From Eupeodes corollae (lineage: Eukaryota > Arthropoda > Insecta > Diptera > Syrphidae), in NCBI RefSeq assembly GCF_945859685.1, contig NC_079147.1, forward strand, positions 67,610,946 through 67,674,945: a DNA stretch of 64,000 nt, written 5' to 3'. Of this stretch, positions 32,977 through 45,309 are shown one piece after another. A program made the translations under genes and the position numbers. Under the pieces are notes generated by a model. That model did no database searches. It had not been told where the DNA came from and saw nothing but the letters and a program-made list of their open reading frames with translations. Within the stretch, counting starts at the first letter, position 1. Every line of letters begins with the position of its first letter.

Positions 32977-35380
32977 TCAAGAGGACACAAGCGTCCACAG
33001 GATTTCTCAAAACCCACTTCTGTCTATCAACTCCTACTCTCACCTCCCCGCGGTGAACATCGGGTGCCTAGTACCTCAACTGGAGATTGAGTTTTAACCC
33101 CAGAGGAAAGTTGTTGGGGGCAGCAAACGAGAGAGGAAGGTGTTTCCACTAAGGCATCTAATCCAGACGGCAGCGGATAAATTCCAAAAATAGAATCAAC
33201 GGTGGCGTCAACAGTTCCAGTAAGGTTGAACTACCTAGTGAACACCTTATAGGGTTTCTTCGACATATTCGGAGAATAGGCCTGTAAGGAGCGGTTTATC
33301 CGACTTCCCGTCCTTGGAGTTATACTATGGATCTGGCCCTTCAGGTTGGGGGTTGTGCCGTCGGGGTGACTTCCTGGCCACGTAAAAAGACCTTCAGCGA
33401 AGCACCAACAAGACTCGGATATGGACGGATTCACTGTTGACGTCTTGAGTTTCAACAGTGTGAGGGAGCGCATCACGATAATCCGCATCAAGGCTAAATT
33501 CGCCAACATAAGCCTAATATGCGCGCATGCCATAACAGAGGAGAAAGATGAAGACACCAAATGCATATTCTTCGAGCTCTTGGACAATACAAATGAGCAG
33601 TGCCCCGGCTATGACATTAAAATTGTCTTAGGAGATTTTAGTGCCAAGCTAGGAAGAGAAGACATTTTTGGTGGCATAATCGGGAGATACAGCCTGCACG
33701 ACACCACCTCCGACGACGGATTCAGGCTGATCGATTTCGCTACGGGGCGACACGTTCTGGTAGCTAGTACGCAGTTCACACATCTCAATATCCACAAGGG
33801 GACATGGAAATCCCCCGATCAATCCACCGTCAACCAGATTGACCACATTGCGATCGACGCACGACACTTCTCCAGTATACAGGATATCCGAACATTATGA
33901 GGGGCCAACATTGACTCGCACCACACGTCGTTGTAGCCAAGGTACGGCTACGGATGTCCCAATCCAAGCCAAAACAAGGAAGAACTGTGAGAAGATTCGA
34001 CCGTAGACGGCTACAATCGCAAAAGACTGCCATGTCCTTTTCCGATCGAGTCTCTAATAACCTCCTAAGGAGTCCTATGCTGCCTGAATTAAGAATTGAA
34101 AACCAGTAGCAACATTGCCTTGCAGCCATCAGAGATGCTATCCCTGGTTTGACGACGAATGCCGGCAAGCGCACGCAGCGAAACAAGACGCATACAAAAC
34201 TGTGCTGACGCAGATCAACAATTCCACCTACCCGACCTTGACGATGTGAAGATAGCTATATCTAAACTTAAATCAAACAAAGCTGCTGGGGCTGCCGGCA
34301 TTGCTGCCGAACTATTCAAAGAAGCAGGTGATGGTAGGGAGCATGCACCAACTCATCTGCAAAATATGGTCGGAAGAAAGCATGCCCGCTGAGTGGAATA
34401 TCAGCATACTGTGCCCGATACATAATAAAGGTGACCCTCTAAACTGCACCAACTACAGAGACATCTATCTCCTCAACATTGCATATAAGATCCTCTCTGC
34501 CGTATTATGTTAAAGTCTGAAGACGTTTATTAACAACCTGATAGGTCTTTAGCAGTGTGGCTTCAGACCAGGAAAGTCCACTATCGACCAAATATTCACA
34601 CTACGGTAGATCTTGGAAAAAACCCAGGAGCTTCAAATCGATACCCACCATCTCTTTATCGATTTTAAAGCCGCGTATGACAGCATCTATAGGGAAGAGC
34701 TCTACACAGTAATGTCTAGTTTTGACATAACTGTCAAACTTATCCGTTTGTGCAGAATGACGATGTAGAATGCATACTGCTCTATCAAGGTCGGAAAAGA
34801 TCTTACCGATGCTTTTGATGTCAAAAAAGGTCGTAGACAAGGCGACGCACTGTCATGCTTCTTCTTTAATATCGTTCTGGAAATAGTTGTGCAAAACTCA
34901 ACCGTCAACACTAGAGGCACAATCTTCCAAAGGTCCATCAAATTACTCGGATACGCAGATGATATTGACATAATTGGAAGATCAAAGCGTGATGTCAGTG
35001 GAGCGCTTTTGAGCATTGCGACGGAAGTGAAGAAGATGGGTTAAGTGGTCAATGAGGGCTAGACCAAGTGTAGCTGTCATCAAAAAAGGACACTGAACAA
35101 ATTACTCTTGCAAATCACTGCTTCTTTGGACTTTGAAGGCAATTGAGAAATAATGTCCTCTCTCGAGCATCTTAAATCACCATCTATAAGACACTCATCA
35201 TCCTGGTTCTCATTTATGGCGCTGAGGCCTGGATCCTGTCAAAGAAAAATGAGAGCGTCTTAGGATGCTTTGAGAGAAAAATTCTTCGGGTGATTTTTGG
35301 TCCCGTACGCATAGATGGGGAATGGAGGAGAAGATTCAACGATGAACTGTAGAAGCTCTACAGCGACGCTGATCATACAT
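32977..35380 (+). mobile_element. RTE-type LINE, copy C (deleted, decayed)
   Basis: Leader from TTCAAGAGGACACAAGCG. A deletion joins DGFTVD to VLSFNSVRE, removing the first part of EN. Then the EN core (YDIKIVLGDFSAKLGREDIF; VNQIDHIAIDARH), a stop at 33898, a shortened linker, RT pieces (AAGAAGIAAELF; DDIDIIGRSKRDVSGALLS) and part of the thumb. The last ~250 bp and the TAAG tail are missing. Subfamily 2. Confidence 0.82.
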
Positions 35381-36560
35381 ATATATGATCGAATTGATAC
35401 TTTTCAGGTCTAAAACCACACTGATAATGACCTACTTGGTTGTTGACGATGGGCTTCGGACGTTCACGTATTAGAGCAGAGAAAATTTTGTAAGCGATGT
35501 TAAGAAGACGGATGACTCTATGGTTGGTGCAGTTTAAAGGGTCTCCTTTTTTTCGAATCGGGCAACCAATACTAAGGTTCCATTCATTGGTCATGCTTTC
35601 TTCCGACCATATCATACAAATAAGTTGATCCATTCTTCTTACTTAATTATCTCCAGCTTCATTGAAGAGCTCAGCATTCACGCCATCTACTCCAGCGGCT
35701 TTTTTAGACTTCAGCTTAGATAGATTTGTTGAATGGATAATCCTATACCTGGTTCCACTATGATACTTCCACTTTGCAAAGTGAAGCCTTCAGTTTTAGG
35801 TTTTTTTACTTGTGAAATTCTTTTCACCTGTTCATAAAACTTTCGAACTTCATTTCTGCTTTCAAACCTCTCAACATTGTCTCTTTTTCCTTCTGAGAAG
35901 TATGTGTTCCTCCCGATCATAGAGCTCATGAGCAGTTCTTTTCCTTCTATGCAGCGCTGTTTTGCGTGCATGTTATTTGACTGCATTTTCCTGTTGACGT
36001 TCCTCAACAAACCAGAGATTCCTTGTTGGTGGCCGCTTGAAACCCAGCACGTCAGAGGAGGCTTCTCTGATTGAATCTTCTCAATGTTGCCACTGGTTTT
36101 CGATACATTGTCTTGGCGGCAGAGAACTTCGAGAAAAGTTACTTGTAACTCGAAGGATTTGTCGATCTCTTGCAATTCTAGCCATTTGCCGTTGTATACA
36201 GCATCTCCCTGTTTTGGCTTGGATCTGGAAACTTGAAGTACAACCTTGCCTACAAGTAGGTACTGATTCGAGTCGATTTTAGCTCCTCCGAAAATTCGGA
36301 CACCCATGATGCTGGAAACGTGTCTAGCTTCTATTGTCTTATGGTCAATGTGGTTAACTGTAGATTGATCTGGAGAACTTCAAGTTCCTTTGTGAATGTT
36401 AAAGTTGAAAATTGCGTACTGGCTATAATGACATTTTGCCCCCCAGCAAAATCGATGAGCCTAAATTGCTCATCATAATTTTAATATCGTAGCTAGGGCA
36501 CTGCCCATATGTTTTGTCCAAGAGCTCCAAGAAATAAGTCACCCTCGAACATCCTCTTGA
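35381..36560 (-). pseudogene. RTE-type LINE (copy H, proximal piece)
   Basis: The minus strand reads from the end of EN (near VGVRIFGGAKIDSNQYLLVG) through the linker (NEVRKFYEQVKRISQVKKPK) to RT blocks 1-2: LICMIWSEESMTNEWNLSIG, IRKKGDPLNCTNHRVIRLLN, YQCGFRPEKYQFDHI. Subfamily 1. It ends at 35381, where copy C begins on the other strand. Confidence 0.78.
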
Positions 36561-39500
36561 GCTCAAATATATTCCTTTCTACACATCAAAAATGTAGAAC
36601 GCTTACCCAACTATATCGGTTCCTCCCATATTGATATTAAAAACATTAAGATCAATGTGTACATTAGACAAATATTGATTCCAAATAAAAAGTCTAGTTT
36701 CAACTTCGGTAAACCTAAATACTTAGAGTTTATGGAGTCATATTAATAAAAGGATAAAATGAAAAAAAACTTGATGTCAATCTTCAATAAAGATTTACAA
36801 CAAATACCTTTTAGTGTTTTCAAGTTCGTATAATCCAGATTAAGTTTTTAAAACTAAATCATCTGAGCTCATTTATACTTTAACCGACTTTACAAACAAT
36901 GAAACCTTAACTTATCCATTCGCATAAACCTAAAAAAAGACACAGAAACTTGAACCTTTCCCGTACATAAGTCCGATTGACATTAGGAAACAAAAAAAAT
37001 AAAATTAAACACAGAAAATATCAAATGTCTATTTACACAGGACAACTCTATCTTTCTATAGGTATGGTAGACACACTTTCCACCGGAAAGGACACAACAC
37101 CTTTAATTTCAGTTAAAGCAACTCAAGCTTTCACGTAATAGTTGATTGTAGGTATTCGTCTTCCATATGTATACAAAATCCAACTGCAATGTCCTTGTGC
37201 TACTAACACTTTCCTCCGACTTCAATCCCAACCCCAAACCCATATTCCCATCATCTCTCAAACGATGTGCAAAGTGTTATTAGATTTTTACAAGGATCCT
37301 TGCAAATGAAATAGAAACTAAAATAGAAAACGAAAAAATTCTTCACCGAGGGAAAACAAAAAACAAAAATAAAAACAGGGAAAGACTTCAACAGGAGAAA
37401 AGCTTTTAATCTTCTTTCCATAAAGAACCAAAAGAAAACACCGCCGACATGAATGCATCGGACATGCAGAAAAAGAACAACAACAACAAAAAAAAACCAA
37501 CAACAGTTTGTAAGCCCATCATTGCGGCCTTAAATAAAAATCCTAACCAGAAAGCATTCTAAGATACTTTAAATAATTTTTGCTTTCGTTTTTTCGTAAC
37601 ATTCGTTTCTATTTCTGTATCTACGACTTCTACAACACCTCCTCTCTTCTCTTTTAACTTTCAACTTTAGATAGGTACCGTACCTAGCCACGTAGAAATA
37701 CAAGATAGTACTTTCTACCGCCTTTTGTACAATGCTATTGTGTAATTTAAAATCCTCATGGAATTGAAATTGGAATCACAGACCTCAGGGTTGCCATTGC
37801 CAGTTGCATTTGTATCTATATACGAGTGTTCGTTTGGAGCTAACAGCCCTAACCCCAACCAACCGCTTCCATCAGGTCTCAGCTCTCAGCTCTTCGCAGG
37901 TCGCAGTCCCAGGATATGATATTTCACAAAAATGTACAAAATACAAAGTATCATTGAGCGGACAATTTTAGAATTAATCCCTCTTGAAATTCCAAAAGGA
38001 TATGAGAGTGCCTTACCTAGCTAGCAGCAGTTCCAATAGCACTGCAACGAGCAGCGGCAGCGGCTTTTGGAGAACCGTCGTCGTCGGTGTTCAGCGTAAA
38101 CGAGAACGAGACTAGACGCAGAAATGGAAAAAATCTAGCTAAAGGGAGATATACGTAGTTTTTTCCTGCCTGCCTTAAAAACCGGGACAGAGAACGGCTC
38201 CAGCATCATGAGACGAACGTTTCGTCTTCGTTGTTGTAGCCGTCCGTTGGCCTTGTCGTCGTCGTTGTGGAGTCGTCCTTATAACGGGAGATGGGAAAAA
38301 TCAAATCCATTTGGATGGAATACATTTGCGACGATGCGAATCAAAAACGCTCGTTCTCATAGTCTTCGTCCACTTTTCGTTTTCCAGGATGTGCCGTGTC
38401 GGTTTTTGTTTCGAGTTTTTAATATTTTTTTTTTGCTTGTGTTCGTTTCTCATGCAAACACCCTAGCGACTGTTGCTTCTCGTTCTCGAAAAATTGCAGA
38501 AAGATCCTTGGAAATGTGGATTTTCCATCGTGAACCAGAACCCGAACCAGCAGCAGCCGAGTGGTCTCGAGCAAGGTTTTGGTGTGTGCTGTGCTAGTGC
38601 TCTGACTCTGGCTCTGGCTCATGTCCTGGGCTCTCGTCCATTTACGGAATGACAAATCCAATGTAGCGCTAAGCAAACGAACTAGATTGTCCGACGGACG
38701 AAAGCGGACGAATATACACAAACAAACTGGACGGCCGAATGGATATTAGGACAGGACAGGCATAGAGTGGTGGACAGTAGGTATAGCATAGAGTCTCAGA
38801 GCCGATATATGTGTTTGTTGGCCACCAACAGAGGTTTATCAAATGAGATTCTAAACTTGAGCATCAGGACTTCAATCCTACTCCCCTATATTTATAAGAC
38901 CGAGCGACTGACGACGACGCGGAGAGGCGTCATGAAAGTAGCAAAGGCATACATACATTGTATATGCATGTCCATTGTCCATGTCCATGTCTACTCTGTC
39001 CAGTGTCCATTCCAGCCGGAGTTGGTTGGTTGGAGTAGCATGCAACAGCAAAACAAATTTCATGGTATTATAAGCAAAATAAACTACAGTCGTTCTGACG
39101 GCCAGATTTGGCTATGACTATATGGCAATGGTTCCAGCATGTATTGGGAACGACAACGAGAGTTTTTGGACAATGGAGAGCATTTGGATACAATTTTTGA
39201 CCGTGCATCTGCAGCTGCATAAGTGAAGGATTTGTATCGAGAATATTTTGTTCACTTTGTTTCTTGTTATTGGTTATCGTTTTTTCTTTTTTGTGTTTGT
39301 CCTTGCGAAGAGATGATGAGGACGACTAGGACTAGGACTACGAATACGACGACGACAACGCGGTATATATATATATATATATGGAATAAGCAGCGAGTGT
39401 GTAATTACACTTCAAGGATGCGCTTAGTCCGAAATCCTTTGGTGGACCAATGACGTTTGATTCTTTTTGTATTCGAAAAATGGAACTTTTACTACTCGTA

Positions 39501-40165
39501 CATGAAGATAGAGAAAAAGCGAGGATGAGAGAGTGGAGCAGCGTAGAAAGGGAGTGATGTCCTGATTGTGATTTCATTTCTTAAGCGCACCATCTGCCTA
39601 ATGAAAGTTTGCATAATGACACTGGCAGAAGTAGCTTTCTTTGTCGGAAGGTAAATTGAAAAGTGCGTCTATTTGTAGAAGTTTTTCAAATGAAATAAGT
39701 TTTTGGCCTCTATAGTGCACTACTTATCAGTTTTGACATGGGAAAAGTACCAATAGGATGATTTTTCGACTCCAAAGCAAGAAGACCAATAATTGCGATT
39801 GGATTTCTTGAATTTCTGTGAAAATCAGAAATTCAAAAACATATACTTTGAGCTTAACTAGGTCTTTCAAAGTAGATTTTTGACTGACGTTTAAGCTTTC
39901 ACTTGGAAGTTTTTAATTTAACAACATTTTAATTCGCATTTTTTTACTTAAATTTCAGAAGCTTATGGAAAAAGTATTATTTTTCATATAAGTTAGCTAT
40001 TTATTCTTCATCCGATTATTTCCACACTAGATACAGTTGGTGAAGATTGATATAAATTTGTTTTAGAAGGACTTTGTTGAACTCAGAAGTCGTGATTCGA
40101 TTTTCCCACAAACGAAGGGAAACTTCTTCCAAAAATGTGCTGTTTATGAAACTCTTTGTCTTATT
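36561..40165. other. Unannotated 3.6 kb, partly GC-richer, possibly host regulatory
   Basis: No TE similarity seen. 37800-39400 is richer in GC, CGTCG-type triplets and short repeats than the surroundings, like the 5' flank of an insect gene. A 129-codon frame at 38208-38597 has no domain and a skewed composition, and is not called. A (TA)n run lies at 39364-39381. Confidence 0.3.
39364..39381. repeat. (TA)n microsatellite
   Basis: About nine TA units, after a CGACGACGACAACG run. Confidence 0.85.
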
Positions 40166-40169
40166 TTGA

Positions 40170-40370
40170 CTTTGCAGGTGGTTAAAAAGTTGGACTGTCA
40201 TGCAAAAGGTCTTGGGTTCGATCCCATCCTATGCCATTTAAAGTGCTTTCTCAAGTTTGCCGTTCGGATTCGGCTTAAAAACTGTAGGTTTCTTCCATCC
40301 CTGACAACAGTACTCGCACACAGGAATGGTTGAGAGTTCTCAGTTACTAGGCCCTAGTTCTCAAACGGGA
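40170..40370 (+). repeat. tRNA-derived SINE, deleted copy
   Basis: Has GTTGGACTGTCATGC, box B (GGGTTCGATCCC), a deletion of the central A-run, TTTGCCGTTCGGATTCGGC, CTGACAACAGTACTCGCAC and AGGCCCTAGTTCTC. The head is degraded and the 3' tail is lost. Confidence 0.75.
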
Positions 40371-40374
40371 AAGC

Positions 40375-41460
40375 CAGAGTGAGGCAAGGCAGTCCACATT
40401 AGCGTAGTACGGCTAAATAACGAATCTCTGAACTTGACAGTACAAACGAAGTTGAGCTCGAGTGTATATTGATGAGCATTCTTAGCAGCACAAGTATTAA
40501 GGTTGAACTGCTTAAGAGGAGGAATGGAGATGGCTATTTTTCAAGAGCATAAACCGTTGAAATAACAGTATTGCTCTAAAATTCTACATTCAAAACTGTC
40601 ATTAATTCTACTGAACGTATTGCTCTACGTTCAATACTGTATAAGAGCCTTGAGTAAGTTGCAATAGCAATAGCTCAGATATGGGAGTTATAAACAAGCT
40701 TTGGACGCACATAGTATAAGAGTCTTGTAAATAACAGCCAGATCAGAGGGGGAGACAAACTTCTTGCATCGCCTTAGAAAACCCAAACATCTTGCGGCAT
40801 TTTTGGCGACATCGCGTATGCGATCGTGAGCTTTAACGATACAAAACAGCATTGGGTTTTCGAAGCATTAAGTTCCACACTAATACTGCTAAGAGTATTA
40901 TTCTCAGCGAAAGAATGTATTGGATTAGAAGTTCCAGACAAGAGATCATTAATAAAAATGTGAAAAAGTGTTGGAGAGAGAACAGAGCCCTGGGGCACAC
41001 GAGCATTTATTTTGTGGCTTTCAGCCTTGAATCCAACCAATTAAACTTGTATTGAACAATTCGAAAGGTAATTACAAATTCAATGAAGGATGGGTTCATG
41101 AAAACCGAAAACACGCATTTTCGACAAGAAAGCCTGATACGGAACCCTATCCAATACTTTTGAAATATCAAGTGAAATAATCTATCTTTCTCTAAAGCAA
41201 TGTAAAATATTTGCTCCACTTTCGTTGAGATAAACCATGAGATCAGCAGTGCGCCTTTTGCTACGAAAGTCGTATTGTCGGTCATTGAGAAGCTCTCGAT
41301 CTTTGAGATATTTCTTGATCTGATAATTAATACGCGTTTCCATGACCTAGGGAAGAAGACACGTAAGTGCAATCGGTCAGTAATAAGAGGTTGAGGAAGA
41401 TTAGCCTTTTTTGGGAATAGGCTGCACAAATGCGGTTTTCCATCTGCTCGGAATGCGACC
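40375..41460 (-). pseudogene. Jockey-like LINE RT remnant
   Basis: The minus strand gives, in order, a fingers region (SMTDNTTF..), NPSFIEFVITF, then KINARVPQGSVLSPTLFHIF and INDLLSGTSNPIHSFAENN (the F-A-D-D active site reads FAEN), then LNASKTQCCFVSLK. The C-terminal tail runs to 40375. Same family as 28032-28780. Frameshifts between blocks and loss of the catalytic Asp show it is dead. Bounded by SINE fragments on both sides. Confidence 0.72.
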
Positions 41461-41710
41461 TGAGAAGGACTGTCATGACAGAGGTCTTGCACTCAATCCC
41501 TGCCTGTGTTAGAAGTGTTTGTTTAATGGTAATGCCTCTTGCGGTTAATTGACCAATCATCCAAGAGTAATTCTTTTTATGAAAATTCTTTTTTGAAATA
41601 CTGGAGATCTCCTACATTCGTAACATCCTTACACGCACACAGGAATTGTTAAGACTTTATGTCACTAGGCCCTCGTACTGAACGAACTGTTGCACTACCT
41701 TATTATTTAT
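41461..41710 (+). repeat. tRNA-derived SINE, 5'-truncated copy
   Basis: GGACTGTCATGACAGAGGTC, CACTCAATCCCTGCC, the body, then AACTGTTGCACTACCTTATT at the tail. That tail resembles the RTE end ACTGTAGCGCCACCTTAAGT. Confidence 0.75.
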
Positions 41711-42850
41711 AAAGTGGTTACGAAAAAGAAGGAAATATCTTGATGCCTGTTACAAATAACTCCTAGACAAATAAAACCAAAACTTAGAGTAGAATTGAAT
41801 TTAGATAACCCACAAAATGTTACCAAAAAAGAAATCATAAAAATCGTCATTACAGACACATACAATACTTGTACTTCGTATATTTTTTTATTTAATTCAT
41901 CTATAAACATTAGTTTAATGGTTTTCTGATGATGATGTGAAATCTAAAAAGTTAGCTTTTCTGAACGCTAAATGGGGTATGAAGTTATTTTAAATCCTTT
42001 TACCGTGCCACTGCATTTCGTTTTGCTATTTAATTCCGTCTACAAACCTCAGTGTTGGTAAAAAATGAAATAAAATTCTGAAGGGAATAATAAGCTTGCA
42101 GGCTCCCAAGTCCCAAAACTAATACTCACATGAAAGACAGGAAGCCTTCAAAAGAACACTCCCTCATCTTTGAAATTAAAAACTCACAAAAAATACATAA
42201 TAAAGAAACTGAGACAAAATTTATAGTTTATAAAAAAAGGGGGTGATATTTTGCTACATCTCTTTCATCTTTTAAAGGATCCTGCCTAGAGTATTATAGT
42301 GAGACTGTGTAGTGTAGGTACATTGGCATTTATAGGAGTTTATTTATGTTATGCGTCTTTTCTTTTTTGTAACCATCAGTGACAAAAACTAAATTAAAAA
42401 TTTAAGCGAATTAAAACTTTTCGACGAGTCATAAGATTTCCTTTTTTGGGGGTGTACTTGCAAAGTTTCTATGGTAATGATGGTAATAATGTTGCAAGGA
42501 TATTAAAAAGGAAAACTGACTTATTACAGATGAAAAGTCTTTATTTTGTAGAAATTAAATATTTTATTAGATTTTTGGTGTATTTCATGAAGAAAGGAAA
42601 AAAAATGTAGAATTTTATGAGCATTAATCTCATGATTTTAATAAAATGAAGATAACTTTTTAAGTCAAAACTATTTACATATATTTACATGTTTTGTCAC
42701 CATATTTTGAATTACGAAAGAACTTAAATCAGTGTAATAAGCTTTAAATTCATTGCACCAATACAAAAATTGACAAAGTCTCCAAAGCCAAAGAAAAACT
42801 TAAAGAAACCAATGTATATTTGAGTTTTTCAGGAACTAACTGCTGTTTTT
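41711..42850. other. No feature recognised
   Basis: AT-rich. A minus-strand open frame of 67 codons (41707-41910) is hydrophobic but has no motif. Confidence 0.45.
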
Positions 42851-43526
42851 TATGTTCAAATGATAGACATGTTCGTTCAAGAGGACACAAGCATCCACAG
42901 GCTTTTCTCAAAACTTCTGCTCTGTCTATAAAGCGAACATTGGGTGCCTAGTCCCTCAAATGCAGATTGCGTTTCAACCCCAATTAGTTAGGGGTAGCAA
43001 ACGAGAGGGGGGGGGATAATTTTGTCCACTAAGGCACCTCTCCTTTCATTCAGACGTCAGCTTAGAAATTGCTAAGATGAAATCAACGGTGGCTTCTAAA
43101 GTTCCAATTAGGTTGAACTACTTCGTGAACATCTGATAGGGCTACTCCAACATATTTGGACCTGAGGCATGTAAGAAGCTGGTATGCCAGGTCTTAAATT
43201 AAAATTAAGAACTTGGTCCTTCAAGTTGAAGGTCATGCGTCAGGTTGACTTCCTGAAAAACAGTTGCGAAGCTTCAACATGCCTTAGCTGTGGATGGATG
43301 CACTATTGACAATCCACGCAAATGTTTAGGCTATGGACGTTAAATGTTAGGTCGGTTAAAAGCCCACTTTCAGACGAAGAATGAGCGGAAGCCCTAGACT
43401 GCTATAAAGCAGACCTAACAGCCATCCAAACAATACGATGGGATGGGTCGGGCAAAAAGAGGACGAAAAACTGCGACATTTATTATATTGACCGCCAGAG
43501 TGAGGCAACATGTCTTAAGCTATAGG
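42851..43526 (+). pseudogene. RTE-type LINE, copy D (5' fragment)
   Basis: Leader ATGTTCAAATGATAGACATG, GGACACAAGCATCCACAGG, then the EN start (TTAAATGTTAGGTCGG; GATGGGTCGGGCAAAAAGAGG) and a deletion, ending at CTTAAGCTATAGG. This corresponds to about 0.8 kb of copy E. It stops exactly at the 3' tail of the RNase H LINE. Confidence 0.75.
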
Positions 43527-43531
43527 TTAGG

Positions 43532-43576
43532 TTAGGTTGGAGTGGCTGTCCAGATGTCATTGACACACGTAGACCT
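43532..43576 (-). pseudogene. Last codons of the RNase H LINE ORF2
   Basis: RSTCVNDIWTATPT, then TAA. Ignoring the MITE and one TAA copy, the frame joins YHNGPL to RSTC without a break. Confidence 0.65.
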
Positions 43577-43579
43577 TAA

Positions 43580-43939
43580 TAGGGCCCATACACTAGACAT
43601 GCCTGCATGCGCATACAGTGCTTGCGCATGCAAACTGCCAGTGTATGGTGTGAACTGTGTGTTTGTGCAAGCGGCATGAGCTATATCAACAAATTTTGAT
43701 ATTTTCTTGCTTGTGCATGCAAGCATGAGTGGTGTGTGTGCTACATTTGCTCAGTCAAGGGCTAAAGCAATCAAAATTGCAGCAGGAGCGGAGTCGGAGC
43801 TTGACATTTTTTAAAGTTTTCTGTTCAGCGGTGAACACAAAACTGAATTTTGTACAGTTTGCATGCGTAGTGTATGGGGAAAGATTGTTTGCGCATTTTT
43901 GTGCTTTCGTATGCAGGCATGTGTAGTGTATGGGGCCTA
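43580..43939. mobile_element. 360-bp MITE, PIF/Harbinger-like
   Basis: The ends are inverted: TAGGGCCCATACACTA on the left, and TAGGCCCCATACACTAC as the reverse complement of the right end. A 3-bp duplication, TAA, lies at 43577-43579 and 43940-43942. A 3-bp T-A duplication with GGGCC-type ends fits PIF/Harbinger. It contains many GCATGC and GTGTATGG motifs in both orientations and no coding capacity. Confidence 0.72.
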
Positions 43940-43964
43940 TAAGGGTCCATTGTGATACCACTAA

Positions 43965-44862
43965 TGAGGTTACTCATGAGAGAGTAATGAATTTAAACAA
44001 ACCATTTTGTACTTTTAATAAAGTTAGAGAGACGTTTTGTGTCAATCGTTGCCAGTTCACTGGTATTATCGAAGAAGGGATTACCGAGAAAGTTATTCCT
44101 TCTAATGGAGAGTGCTGGACTTGTACACAGAAGGTGTTGGACTGTTTCCTCCTCCTCTTCGTCCACGCAGCTTCTACAGAAGTCATTTGTGTAGACCCCT
44201 AGCCTCAGAGCATGTCTTCCTATGAGGCTTTATGACCGTTTTAAGTCTATGCTTGGCTTAGTTGCTAGGCAGGTGGTACTCTGTAACCATCAAGCATTTG
44301 TTGATTCTAGAGCATATTGTTTGAGAAGATATTTGCATGTAGCAAGTGGTGTTCCTATGTTATGTTTTTGTCTAACATTAGGCAGAAGTGTTCCGTTTTT
44401 GGCGAACTCATTGGCTTTGCAATTTCCAGGAATGTCTCTGTGGCCCGGCACTCAAATGAGGTGAATGTTAAACTGTTCCGTCATCTCATTCAGAGATGAT
44501 CGACAACCGTGGATTGTTTGAGAGTTTGTGTAGACAGACGTGAAAGATTTAAGAGGGGCTTGGCTGTCTGAGAAGATTCGCATATCCTTACAAGATATAA
44601 CGCTTTCTTTGAGCAAGGATAGTGCTTCTTTAATTGCCATTGCTTCTGCCTGGAATACACTACATTGATTGGGAAGTCTATAGAATAGACTGAGATTCAG
44701 TTGTTCCGAAAAGATACCAACTCCGTGATCGTTCTTTGAACCGTCTGTATAGAAGTGTACCGAATTGTCTTCCACGGGTCTCTCTTTTTAACAGGAGGAT
44801 CTTGAAGGGATGGACACATGGAAGCTTTTACCGAACACCATTTTTGGGGTGGTATAGTCTAA
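43965..44862 (-). pseudogene. RNase H and zinc motif of the nested LINE
   Basis: VHFYTDGSKNDHGVGIFSEQ (first Asp), VFQAEAMAIKEAL (Glu), DMRIFSDSQAPLKSF (Asp), then a TGA replacing the Trp of WVPGH, HRDIPGNCKANEFA (the usual ADELA Asp reads Asn), and FCRSCVDEEE followed by His and Cys. The RNase H core is nearly intact up to the TGA. Upstream it continues past the RTE copy E site into the RT part. Confidence 0.82.
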
Positions 44863-44972
44863 TGTAAAATGGATGTTCAAATGGTAGACATGTGCATTCA
44901 AGAGGACACAAGCGTCCATAGGTTTTTTCTTAAAACCAACCTCTGTCTATCAACTCCTACTCTCACCTCCAC

Positions 44973-45221
44973 GTGGTGAACATCGGTTGCCTAGTACCTC
45001 AACTGGAGATTGGGTTCCAACCCCAGTGGAAAGTTGTTGGGGGCAGCAAACGAGAGAGGTGGGGAGAGGTGTTTCCACTAAGGCACCTCTCCTTATCCAG
45101 ACGGCAGCGGAGGAATTCCCGAGATGGAATTAACGGTGGCGTCTACAGTTCCAGTAAGGTTGAACTACTTAGTGAACACCTTATAGGGCTTCTTCGACTT
45201 ATTCGGAGCCCAGGCCTGTAA
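44973..45221 (+). CDS. Leader ORF of RTE copy E, 82 codons
   Basis: MVNIGCLVPQLEIGFQPQWK ... LLRLIRSPGL. Same start, length and stop as in copy A. Basic and Ser-rich in the middle. Could be a short ORF1. No known domain. Confidence 0.35.
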   Translation: MVNIGCLVPQLEIGFQPQWKVVGGSKRERWGEVFPLRHLSLSRRQRRNSRDGINGGVYSSSKVELLSEHLIGLLRLIRSPGL

Positions 45222-45309
45222 GGAGCGGTTTTATCCGGCTCCCCATCCTTGGAGTTATACTTAGGATCTGGCCCTCCAGGTTGGAGGTTGTGCGTCGGGG
45301 TGACTTCCT

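Noticed and set aside
38208..38597. 129-codon protein gene
   Set aside because: No domain, composition follows CG-rich simple sequence, and overlapping frames are open on the other strand.
43521..43545. Telomeric TTAGG tract
   Set aside because: Only about three units, directly after a LINE ORF2 stop; it is the element's tail.
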